Shown here: positions 11,039 through 22,600 of the stretch, one piece after another
Position numbering within the stretch: position 1 is the stretch's first letter
Layout: each line of letters opens with the position of its first letter
NCBI RefSeq assembly: GCF_004027225.2
Contig: NC_044288.2
Span: 3,378,719-3,442,718 of the forward strand
Length of the DNA stretch: 64,000 bases
Direction: 5' to 3'
From: Strigops habroptila
Lineage: Eukaryota > Chordata > Aves > Psittaciformes > Psittacidae
Position numbers and translations under genes: made by a program
The notes under the pieces: generated by a model
The model's database searches: none
Seen by the model: only the letters and a program-made list of their open reading frames with translations
What the model was told of the DNA's origin: nothing

Positions 11039-13486
11039 TCTTTACAAATGGTACGGCTTCTATTGCTGTTTCATTCGAGCAATTTAGTAGGTCAGATATA
11101 ACCTTAGGGACTTCTGGGCCAGGCCAGCATTGCTGGTGGAGAAACCAAGACACAGAGAGAGGACATGAGCTGCCCAAAGTTTTGAAGGTGGTCAGCAGGA
11201 CAGCCAGGAATAGCGTCCAGGAGGCAACTGGGTCCCAAGGGGAAGATGTGGGCAAGGTTAACACTGCAAATAAAAACTGATCCCTCTGAAATAAATGTGA
11301 CCCGTAAAATGCATAAACATTGACTACCCATAAACAGCATTTACTATTTACAGCATCAGAGCACAAGGATATTTGCCAGCCATTTGCAGCTCAAAGGATA
11401 AACAGCAGTTCTTTTGATCCTGAGTTGTCAAAAGGGTTATATTTAAAGCCGTTCATTCCTCCCCAGTCTTCTACCCTTTACATCATTTCTTATATGCTTT
11501 GCACTGATCCCACTGCTGTAAATACCACTTTTGCTATATAGTGGTGGTGCAGTAAATATCATTTCTGGTAATGAAGTAGGCGGGGAGGGACTCCTGCACT
11601 CCCTATAACAAACTGAAATAGAAACATCGTGGGGATAAAATATGAGAATTGGAGCTTCGACTAAATGGCAGCTTTTGCCACCATTTCTCGGAGTATTTGA
11701 AAAATGGAGGCTGTGAAGCCAGCTTCGAAACACTCACCTGGGAACATCAAAGAAAAAGACAAGAAAGTTACTGAGCATTTTGTTAAACCTTGGAGTTTGC
11801 TGGTGGCTGAAGGGTGAGAAAGCTGTTAAAGCTCACAGGTTTATTTAGCATGAAATACAAATCAACAGTAAACTACTCAGCATTTGGCTGCTTGTCCCTT
11901 CCCAAACCTCTTCTTGCTCTGCTCCCTCAACTAGTGTGATTTGGCCACATCTCCACATCACCTCTAAGAAGTATTTATGGTCCAGGGCTACAAACACTGT
12001 GCTTAATTTTAACTCTACTGGAAGTTTGGAAATGTCTTGAGATCTCTGAAGTCTGATTTCTGGTTTTTCCCCAGAAAACCTTCACATTCTTTTGGGTCAT
12101 TTGCATGGAAGCGCTGGAGGGACCGATTCATTTCGATTTTATCATTTGAGTTTGTTGCAGTGTGAAATGTATCCTAAGCTATTAAATGGAATAATGATAT
12201 ATTTATTGGAAATATGTAAATATAAAAATGAATATACTGGTTTAAAATAAAACTTGAGCAGAGCAAATTGGAAAAGGAAAATGCCAAATCAAAACAAAGC
12301 ATGTCTGCACTATTGAAATTAAAATGTCAGTTTTCTTGGCTTTTCCCATCTGATTCCTGTGAAATGTTATGCATGTAGTGATAGAGAAATAATCTCTATT
12401 TGTATAGTTTATGCTATCAGACTTGCTTGGTTTATGACAAATGAGAAGTTAGCACCTATCTGTCATCTCAGCTGTAATGCATATTATGGATGTGCTTGGT
12501 TTTTAGTACTTTTAGTACTTATTCTTAAACTGAGCTTTGCTCTTTCCTGGACCATCCCACGGCTGGCAGATTTGACTATCCAGAGAACGAAGGCATCCAG
12601 CAGAGTGGCATTTTAGCGTCAGGATTTTACACACCAGGAAAAGGTTTTAGAAAGACAAGGAAGGATCCAAAGGAGAATGCAGCACAATAAGCAAACCAGC
12701 CACTGAAGGAAAACCTCTCTCTTGCCTGGATGCCAGCAGATGATGCTTCCCTAACTAGTCATGCTGGGGAGGATAAGGTGCATCTCCCAGCTTCACAATG
12801 GAGTCTTCTGCTGAACCTGTCTGCATTTGGAAAGCTGTTTGTTTGTTTTAATTCAGTCTCATTCAGCCACAGGCAGACGCTTTGGCTGTCATTAGGTGTG
12901 TTGGTGGGTAGGGCAGTGCAAAGGCTCTCCAGTCCTTGTAAGCACTTATTATATTACTTTCCAGCTGAAGTCTCCCAGCAGTTTAAGCACTTGACAGTGA
13001 GCTTCATGCTGCCATGTTGTTAAACGTGTCTCATCCGTGCTGTGACATCCAGACACTGCAGCCAAGCTCATCCATCCGAACTGGTCAGGAAAGGCATCAG
13101 CACCATGGTCTCACCCCAGTGATAAGAAGATGGCCCCAGCAGCTCCAGCCCCTTTGCCCACCTGCCGGTCGGAGCACGGAGGCTGCAGCCACTGGCAAAA
13201 AGTCTTTTCCCATATTTGTCACCTCCATCCCGGGAATAGTCCCAATGGTCATAATTTGTGGGTGCAAACCCACGTCAGAAGTAGCCATATAGGTGCAGGC
13301 ATTGTCTGTCACTGTCACCTTCTCTGCCTTGATACGAAGCATCTACATCCCTTTTCTCCTCCATTTGCACTCAGATAACAATATAGTGGGACCATTGTTT
13401 GGGGAAATAACTTCCAGGCATAACGTAACAATTTCCCATTAGCCTGAAGCATTTGATTTCAGCAGGGGCAAGGTGGGACCAGGAGC

Positions 13487-13785
13487 TTCATAGAATCACA
13501 GAATGGTTCATAGAATCACTGAGTGTTTTTTGTTGGAAGGGACCTTAAAGCTCATCCAGTCCCAAGCCCTGCCACGGGCAGGAACACCTTCCACTAGAGC
13601 AGGTTGCTCCAAGCCCCTGTGTCCAACCTGGCCTTGAACACTGCCAGGGATGGGGCAGCCACAGCTTCTCTGGGCACCCTGTGCCAGCACCTCAGCACCC
13701 TCCCAGGGAAGAGCTTCTGCCTAAGAGCTCATCTCAACCTCCCCTCTGGCAGGTTAAAGCCATTCCCTTTGTCCTGTCCATCCTT
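13487..13785 (-). mobile_element. CR1 LINE 3' end, about 300 bp, antisense
   Basis: The stretch begins with 'tcatagaatcacagaatgg' and carries the complement of the CR1 3' region: 'gaagggaccttaaagctcat', a 'ccttccactagagcaggttg' block, 'ggccttgaacactgccaggg' and 'ggttaaagccattccctttg'. A second 'tcatagaatcac' at about 13509 shows that the terminal octamers were duplicated or interrupted. Confidence 0.93.
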
Positions 13786-13969
13786 GCTTCTGCTGACCAT
13801 CCAGCTGTGGAAGGAAAAAGGGGATCTGGTGTTCAAAACAAGCACTTTTTTAGTAAGGAGGCATGGATGTGACTGTTTTGGAGGGAGAGGCAGACCCTCC
13901 TTGTGCCAGGACATGTGAAGCCAGCAATAGTGGCTCTGCAGAATGACAGGGCTGCTCTGGGGCCAGCGT

Positions 13970-14340
13970 CAGCCGTTAACGGTTTGTCTGTTTATGGTGC
14001 AAGCAGGCTCGGGAAGAGCTTTAAATGCATATTTTCCTCTTGAAATATTGAATTCAGTGTTTTCGTTTTCAGAGGCCTGGGGAAAAATTATGTTTCATAT
14101 TTTCAAAATAAACAGAGCTTTTACAGAGGCATAAATGCAGAGCTCTAGTATCCAGCACACCTTTGCCTCTCGCCTGCTTTTCAAAGCTTTAATGTTGCTT
14201 GTGTGCCACAAGCTCTGCTAGTGAAAATATTCACCTGAAATGTATTTATCTTTCTTTGCTAATTAACAGCAAAATGACACAGAGAAACTTTATATTTTCC
14301 TCCACGAGAACAGCCATAGAGACTTCATTTATGGAGAGGT
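13970..14340. promoter_or_regulatory. Candidate regulatory block upstream of MATN1
   Basis: This A/T-rich, CpG-poor block starts at the perfect palindrome CCGTTAACGG (13973-13982), which contains two overlapping MYB-like AACGG cores. It continues with many homeodomain- and Fox-like motifs (ATAAACAG, CTAATTAACAG, TTTATCTTTCTTTG). Composition like this is typical of conserved non-coding elements, but I have no alignment to show conservation. Low confidence. Confidence 0.25.
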
Positions 14341-14529
14341 CTGAATGATCCCTATTCATGGCAAGCAAGTACTGTCTGCACCAATAGATCCTTGTATGCA
14401 TGGCAGAGCAACAGGAGAAATCCCATCGCAGACAGGGCTGGAGGTAAAATCATCTCCCTGATTTTATGCTTTTATTTCACATTGTTCCCTAATAGTTGTA
14501 AATGTACTAGTGTGGCTGTTCTATATATT

Positions 14530-14850
14530 GCGGGAACAAACATATCTATGTGCATATAAGCTCGTAAGTGTACCAGTGAATAGTATTTGCACATCTTAGC
14601 ACTCGTCTAAATCCATGCATATAGAAACACATCCATGAAAGCATGCATGGAAGAGAGTTATATGCTGCATGTATGTGCATACGTACATATTTATATACAG
14701 AAACACATATGCAATCATGTTTATATGCATGTATGGTCACGTGTATATATTTATGTATCCATTCACAGGCATAAGCATTTATACATGAAGTTTGTACACT
14801 GAGCTCTTTTACACTTTGTGCATGCACATGTATACATGAAGGTCTGCATG
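14530..14850. repeat. Decayed TG/AT-rich simple repeat
   Basis: The run is dense in short ATGCAT, GTATG, CATATA and ACACAT words and has probably decayed from a (TG)n/(TATG)n tract. It produces a spurious 93-codon open frame on the minus strand. Confidence 0.6.
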
Positions 14851-16321
14851 TGTGTTCAATACTACTCCATGGCTATAGTTGCAATTTTCACATCATTCTT
14901 GGCAGCCCTTTTAATCCCAGGGGCTCTGAAATAATAAGCAAATAAATAAGATGCCGCAAAGCTTGGGAGAAGGGCTTCAAAGTCAGAAAGAGGTGAAATG
15001 GGAGCAAAAAACCTTCTCATCTGGACCATTTTTTCCTTTTGGCTAAAAATTTCCAGCTAGCTCTAGAGATGGTTGAAGGCCTGTGATTGATGGTGGGTAC
15101 TTGGGAAGATAGCAGTGGGACAAACCTGTGCTGATTTTGCATGAGAACATAGCTATATTTTATATTTTCATTAACACTTTCAATGTTAAAAGAGTTAAGA
15201 ATACCTGCCAGCTTCACTAAGGACAGGTCCTTTTTTCCAAATCAAAGGGCCTTTCTCCACAGGAGCTCTCAGTCTCTGTTGAAGCACTTTGAGAGTAAAG
15301 AGTGAATCTGGATAAGGAAAGAGAAACTAGGCTTTGAATTAAAGGTAGTTTGCCACAGCTCTGCGCTAACACAATGCAGACTAAATGGATGAGTGCTCCA
15401 AGGGTGTGTGGCTGGAAAGGTGAGCAAAGACTAATCCATCAGAGGAGAAGGGCTTTAATCACTGACAATACTGTAATATGGTACTTAAAAAAAATAGATG
15501 CACTGCTTTGTGATGAACCCATCATTAAATTCCTCTTCCTCTGGTACCAAATCTCCCTGCTGCTCTTCCAGAAAGAAAACATTGGATTTCTGCTCACTTG
15601 CAGCATCATCAGTCTTATTTGTTGGTTTAGATTATTGGCTTTCTGTGGCAGGAGCTGTATCTCCCTCATGTGTAGAGACCCGAACGCTGCACTGTAAGAG
15701 ATAAATCAAACTTCTAATCTGTTTGTCTATCCTGAGTTTCTTGTCTATTTATCTAGCTTAAGTACTGAGTTCTTTCTTCCCCTCCCTGCTCTGCTGCACA
15801 GGGGCACAGCCTCATAGAGAAGTGACTGTTTCCTGCAGGAAGGAATCTGTTCTGCATCCGACACTGTCGCCCGTGCCTCCTCGCCAGGCCTTGCTCTCCT
15901 CTTCCTCTCCCCTCCTCCTACAACCGAGCATTTGCCTGCAAACTATGCCAAGGCAGCAAAGTCCCCAGGTCCCTCAGGCTGGTTTCCAGCCCTGCACTTG
16001 GCAAAGGGATGATTTGTGTGACGCGATTCCCGTGCCCCCCTTCCCACCACTACCCTTCCCTGGGCTTTGCCGGAGGAAGGACACGAGCCTGACACACCGC
16101 AGATCGTTTGCTTACTGTGGCAAAGCACAGGGTTTGCAGGCGGGAGCTGGTGATTGACAAGTTAACCCCAGTTCCCCAGGGCTGGTTTCACTGGTCCCAC
16201 TGTTACGGTCCCAGATTCTCCACATACCATGCTGTTGCGGGTCTCTTTACAGCTTCCCATCCCCTTCACCAGCAATGAAGCCATTGTGGAGGGGATGGGG
16301 GCCGGCAGGGCTGGACATCCT

Positions 16322-16339
16322 CCCCCCCCCCCCCCCCCC
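16322..16339. repeat. Poly-C tract
   Basis: An uninterrupted run of about 18 C lies about 180 bases upstream of the MATN1 start codon. Its length is likely to vary between individuals or to be a sequencing artefact; it could form unusual structure near the promoter. Confidence 0.85.
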
Positions 16340-16439
16340 ACTTCATGCAATATTTCCTAGTCTTCCTTGCTTGTCCCTCTCCCCTCGGTGCCCCCCCAGC
16401 CCTTCACACGTGTCAGGGGCTGGCCCCATGCCTCCCCGA

Positions 16440-16515
16440 GGAAGGGCAGGTTAATACATCTGGGCCAAGGCTCGTGCTTGCCACTCTGCATCCAGCCACT
16501 GGCTCCTCCACAGCC
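16440..16515 (+). promoter_or_regulatory. MATN1: MATN1 core promoter and short 5' leader (candidate)
   Basis: A TATA-like element (TTAATACAT, 16451-16459) sits about 60 bases before the start codon, so transcription would begin near 16480 and leave a leader of about 30-40 bases. A GGGCCAAGG word at 16462-16470 resembles an NF-I half site; chicken MATN1 is known to use NF-I-binding elements near its start. The ATG context (GCCATGG, G at -3 and +4) is strong. Assignment of the TATA element and start site is inference. Confidence 0.5.
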
Positions 16516-16603
16516 ATGGACAGGATTTTCTCTGCCTTGCTGATCTCTTTGCTGCTTCTCCTCCAGAGCTATGGAGTTTATGGGACACCTCCGCAGCAGA
16601 GAG
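16516..16603 (+). CDS. MATN1: MATN1 exon 1: signal peptide
   Basis: It encodes [20 protein letters not shown], then VYG and a short Pro/Gln linker, and ends one base into a Gly codon at donor GTAAGT. The Leu-rich core and small residues before VYG are typical of a cleaved secretory signal. No upstream in-frame ATG in the leader competes with this start. Confidence 0.96.
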
Positions 16604-19600
16604 GTAAGTAAGTGGGGAGCTCAGCAGTGGGATGCATGGTGTCAGTCCTTGCCACCAGCCTGCTTTGGGACTGGGAAGGAGGTGAAGGAAGAAGAAATAC
16701 CCAACATCAAGTCAGGGAAGCAAAGGAGCTTTCTCAAATATTTTCCCAAGGCAGCAAAAGCTGGAGATGTGTTTGCTTCTGCTCCTTACACTGCTTTAGG
16801 GAAATAGTGGGAGGTCTGCACAGAGGCACAGCAAGGGTGGCAGCAGGTCAGCCTGAGCCCCCAGCATAGCAGCAGTCTCGGGGCTGTAGGAGGCTTAGAC
16901 AGGAGGAAGGTTCTCTTCTACCTTCCAAAACTGCTTTTCCTCTCCACAGCTCTGCAGAGGGCTGGTTTTATCTGGAGCTTGAGGAGGAGTTGGCCAGACA
17001 CCCCAAGCTCTGGTTAACCTCGCTGAGCAGGAAGGTCTGGGTCAGGTTGCTGAGGATGGGCCTTTCCGAGGTTTTACCTCATCCGTTCTTGAGCAAAATC
17101 CTGCTCTGTTTGTCTTTCCAAGTGGGGTGTGGAGCAGCCAGATGGGAGATGAGCTGCCTGCTCTTTAGTTTGCACGGTATCTAACTCCTAGTCTGCAATT
17201 AGTGTCAGCAAGCACCAAACACAAAGGGAAAGGCTGGAGGGTCTGGTAGCGAGGAAGCATTTCTCTTCTGCCAGGAGCAGGATGCTGCTGGGGCTCCAGC
17301 CAGCCTGGGGAACTCGCTGCAGGAGAGGAGGCCAAGGCAAAAGTTACTGCTGGGTTCTAAAACTGTTTGAATGATCTTATGATGATGCATAATGCATATA
17401 CCTGGGCAGATTGACAAACGTAAAACAGGCGTGACAGTGATTGCAGCATTAGCTGTTGCTCATGAAGGGGAGTTTTCCGACATACAGAGCAGTTTCTCCT
17501 CAGTAATTTGGAAAGGGAGAGTTATCTTTGCTGAAGAACTATTAAGCACTACTGAAGGCAGGAAACTAAACAGACTGGTCATTCAACTCAGCCTGACTGA
17601 GCAATCGCTGTTTTTATGATAAACACCTTCTAATTCTGACTTACCAGGCAGGTTTCCTGTTCTTTTAATGAACATGGCAAAGATGCTCTAAGACAGATTT
17701 TCTGCTAAATCGGTGCATGAAATTCAGTTACTCCTGAAGAACTTCAAGTGTGGATGTTGTTAAAAATAGAGGAGCATTTTCTTTCTGGTTTAATTCAACT
17801 TTAAGATAAACTATGCTGAGTCAAGATGTCAATCAGAGCAAGCGTGACTGACTGTCACCTCCTGGAGATAACCAAGGCCTGTCCTGCAGACCTGATGTGT
17901 GCACCAGGGCTGTGACCAGACAGGCTGAAATCCCACAGCTCTCATCTGATATCCCTTCTTTTCTCTTCATTTCCCTGAAATATACTTCTCTCTCATAAAA
18001 AAAGGTTAAAAAAAGTTATTTAGGGCAAAATCACCGAGCATCCATAAAGAAAAATACTAAATCTTCAAAATTTCTATTGGATCCAACTGCTTCTAGGCGA
18101 AAAAAAACTTTTCTTACTTGGTTTGTCACTAAAACCAGAGGAGAGTCATTAGCTACAGTGGCAAAGGGGAATCTGCCCTTTATTTCTGAAAGAACTGATT
18201 GCAAGACTTTGAGCCTTTCTCTGTACCTTCATTTCTCACCTGTAAAATGGGCATAAGCAACCCCTGGTAAAGGGATTTGCAATGCTGCAGATAGATTGCC
18301 AACTGAGTTTTTCCTTCCTCTGCAACGAATTATGGTGACAAAGTGGAAGTCACCCACATGGGAAAAGGTTATATTGCATTTTAGTGGAAACTAGAGCATC
18401 TGACAAAGTAAGCACTGCCCGCTTCCCTTCCCCACACAGCATCTTTTAGAGAGACCTTTCTGGGAGCCAGAAGCACATTCAGCATTAGTGTCTCTCAGGA
18501 AACTAACCTGATTATATCCTTTATGGATCTATCACAGGGTATTTATTTTTATCTGTCTGAAAGACTGAAAGCTCCATTACATCTCACACCGAGGACTAGC
18601 TATAATATTTATGTCATCATTTGGAACAGATTTGTTGGCCCAAAAGCTCACATTTAAAAATCTGTCCACAGAAATCTCCTTTATGATATAACCTATATCG
18701 TCCCTCTCAGCAGAAATCAAATATTAACAGAACACTTGATGCCCCTACAGAGACAAGCTAAATGACAGAAAGAAATTAAAAGAACAGAATGTTATAGATC
18801 TAGGGGGGGGGAAATGGGACAATTCATTTAGAAAACCATAAAAAATACCAGTCCTTTTTATATTTTGCCACAGTTGAAAATTGAGATGGAAACAGCATGA
18901 AAATGAGAAATTAAAACCAAAATAAAATCACTCAGCTTTTTGCAATGCTAATGCTTCCTGTTTATGCCATTTCCTTTTTACAGTGGATATTCATGTCTTA
19001 CTATGGGGTTGTAGAGATTAACTATCAATTACATGGTTCTACATCTCTCTATTGTATTGTCCCTCACCAGCTCACAGAAATAAAATAGTGCTGGGCTTTG
19101 CTGTGTTACAGTATTTATTAGTCCATAGCTGAACAACACGAGACTCGTTCATGGTATGGTGGTTAGTTAATCTGGGTATCTCAATCCACAGCTGAATCTG
19201 AACTGCTGAGTTCCATGCCTGTTTCTGGTCACGCATGATGAAGATATAATCTCATTAATTAATATCCATGGGGATTGCTTATCCATGTCTGAAATGTGAT
19301 AACTCCTTTTTAGATGTTGTTTGATGCCAAAGTGCACACACAGGCTTCAGTTCACAGCTTTATTCCTCCCTCTGTGCTGGTGTAAGTGAATTAGGTTTCA
19401 TGTAGACATTAGCAATAGCCTGGGGTGACAAGTGGGTAACCTGCTCCCGCAAGTGCAGTGCCAGTGTCTCATCACCTCGCTCCCTCAGAAGTACATGTTG
19501 TCAACCAGTAACTGTGCTTTTCTTACGGATGCTTTCCTATGAAAGGAAAAAGAACATTTAGGAATATTAGGTTAAAGTGGTCTCGCTTGGCCTCTCTGAG

Positions 19601-22600
19601 ACAGGCAGAGAAAGGATTGAAGCTCTCAGGTCCTCTACGCTCTAACAAAACCATTCTTTCCCTCCTAGGATCCTTTCCTCTTCTTTTTCTTTTATTTTTC
19701 TCCTCCCTCCTTATCCTTTCCAGGCACCCTGTGTAGAACCAAACCCACCGACCTGGTGTTCATCATTGACAGCTCCCGCAGCGTGCGCCCGAATGAGTTT
19801 GAGAAAGTCAAAGTCTTCATGTCCCGAGTGATTGAGGGGCTGGACGTGGGCCCCAACTCCACTCGGGTGGGTGTGATCAATTATGCCAGTGCTGTCAAGA
19901 ACGAGTTCTCCCTCAAGACCTACCAAACCAAAGCTGCGCTCCTGCAGGCGGTCCGAAGGATAGAGCCACTCTCCACTGGGACTATGACTGGCCTGGCTAT
20001 CCAGTTTGCCATCAGCCGGGCTTTCAGTGACTCTGAAGGGGCCAGGGTGAGGTCTCCCAATTTTAATAAGGTGAGAAAATTATCTGTTTCTTGGAAGCTC
20101 CTTTTTTCTTGTGCCTCATCACAGAGTGGCTGGAAAAAGGAGATTTTCTCTGTGCTTTGATTGTGTGGGGACAAAAGGGGGCTAATTGTCAAAGGTGGCA
20201 AACCTTTGAAAGGTGGAAACCGCCCAACTCATCTTGAAAACCAAGCTCAACATTCTTTGGGGAAGAGATGGCCAGAAGTTTTCAGGGTAAATTTAATCCA
20301 GCTTCACAAGCTCTCCCCTCTGCCTGGAGTGTCTGTCCTCTGGGACATGGCTCCCTGCTTCCAGTGTGCCTGCAACAACATATCACGAACATGCTGTGTA
20401 ATGATGATCTCAGCCAGGTTTCCTAGGCATGAATATGCTAGGATTATCAGTGAGCATCTTAGAATCATAGAATGCTTAAGGTTGGAAAGCGACTTAAGAG
20501 CATCCAGTTCCAACCCCCTGCCACAGGCAGGGACACCTTCCACTAGACCAGGTCTTGTGTGCCCCCTCACCATGTTGAACTATCAGCAACTTGCAAATAT
20601 GAATGATTCCATCCTCATATGGTTTCTTATTGCAGAGTGGGGGAAATTCTCTGAATTTTAGCCTAAGTCTGGTTTGATGCGATAGGAAGAAAAACAAAAG
20701 TAATAACAGGAGAAAAATACACTTCAAGAAACTTCTACTAAGTCTCATTGACAATCAGGTGCAGAATGAGAAGCTCATCTGATGAGCCATCATGATCACA
20801 TCATTAGCTTAGGAGTCACCTGGTGCAAAATCTACCAGCTCAGCTCTTGCAGGCAAACTCTGAGACTTAATTGCAACGAGTTTTATTCAAATGAAGTGAC
20901 ATTGAGTTTTTTGGTCAAAGTCTTTGAGGTTTACTGAAAGAAATCACTTCAAAATTGCAAGGCGTTATTAATATTATAGAGTTATTATCACCATTTTTTA
21001 GTAAAGAGCTTTAAAACCCTTTAGGTGCAAGACTAACTGTTTTCATTCAACTGAACTACTTCAAAGACATTAAGTATGGATTCAGCCTTTAACTCAAATC
21101 TGCTATTTTCTGGAGGTTCAAGCAACTGCCTGTTGCTGCCAAGGTGTGTTTTGCTTCTTCCTGCTTTTCCAGCAGCAGTAAGCCCGTGTATGGCCACAGA
21201 AGAGGCAGCAGCAATCCATGCTGTCCACTCCCACTGCTCTCAGAAAGGCTCTGGAAATGAAAGCCCTGAGCTCCCATGTGGGATGCAGGTCTCCCGTAAG
21301 CAGGATCATCCATGGCCACACACAAACACTGCCCTTATGTCCAGGAGGAAAAAAGTAATGGGAAACATTTGGGTTTGTTGGGTATTGTTTAGCACAAACC
21401 CAGACAGCTGAACTGCAGCAAGCAAACAGAAAAATATCTGGATGATAATATCTATTTCTGCTTTTCAGAAATTTTTACTCTGATTGAAGTGCAGAAATTG
21501 TTTTATAATAAAGAAAACACCAAAAAATCCCAGTGGTTTGAATGCCAGACCACAGAAGCATTTCAATTCTTTAGTACTGATATAGGCAAAAGAGACATTT
21601 ACTGCTCACTACTTCCAAAACACTCTTGCAAAATGCTTATTTCTCATCTCACTCCATTAATCATTGTTCCAATGTCCATAAGTGCCAGATGGTCCAAGCA
21701 GGAGAGAGGTTCAGATGAGCCTGTCCTGACTCCTACAGCACCAGCAGTAGCTGCCCACTATGTAACAGTAAATGTAGTAGCAAGAAAGAGGTGGATGCTG
21801 CTCCTTTCCTTGGAGATGGTCAGCTCTCATTAGGGAGATGATTACAGCATTCATTTCCATGTCTTCTGTCATCAGACTTCCATTCAAAGCTGTTGAGCAC
21901 CTTTATAGATGGATAAAGGTGCTTGAAGGGTGCCAATTAGTGCACAAAGGCTTTTTTCCAAAAGCTGGGAGTTGTTGCAGGGCTGCACATCAGCAGAAAT
22001 CTCAGGCAGTTGCTAATTTGCCATTAAGTGGGATCTGACAAATCGAGGTAGCTCTTTCCCAGGCTCCATCCCTTCTAGCCTCATCCATCCAGAAGATTTA
22101 CTTGTAGGGAAAACCAGTCAGCTGTTCTTTCCAATATTCCAGTAATTCCAGTGGCCTCCATGGCACCAGCGATCCCACTTCAATCACACCCCTGACGTAG
22201 CTCCAACAACACCCCCAGAGTCCTCAACTCTCTGAGTTGGGCAGACATCCTAACCCAATCGATGAGGGAAGTCAAGAAACAGGAAACCTGTGGCAGTCAT
22301 TGCACCTAGGATGATACCTGGGTTATGAATGAAGGATCCTAAAGGAGGGGTCTGACTTCTAGTCCTGTTGCATGAAGGCAGCTCCCACTGACTTCACTGG
22401 TTTTCTTATTGTTTACCTTTCAAATGGGATCTTTTTGGTGCACTTTCTTTTAGGACCACTATGCAATCCATTCATGCCACTCTCACCATGTTTCTTTATC
22501 CTCTCCTGTCTTTACCTAATTCCCCAATGTCTATTTTAAGACAAGGTGATTGTGTTTAGGTCAGGACTGATCACAGTCCTGATTTATACAATACTCTTGT

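Larger units (their letters stand above)
8386..16440. other. Intergenic region between LAPTM5 and MATN1
   Basis: About 8 kb without a supported gene. It holds two CR1 fragments (about 10981 and 13487), an A/T-rich decayed simple repeat (14530-14850) and a possible regulatory block (13970-14340). No open frame on either strand looks like a known protein. Upstream control elements of MATN1 would be expected in its right-hand part. Confidence 0.6.

Noticed and set aside
14546..14827. 93-codon minus-strand frame rich in His, Tyr and Cys
   Set aside because: It is the translation of a decayed ATGT/ATGC simple repeat.
20161..20661. 166-codon + frame in MATN1 intron 2
   Set aside because: It runs across an antisense CR1 fragment and has no protein resemblance.
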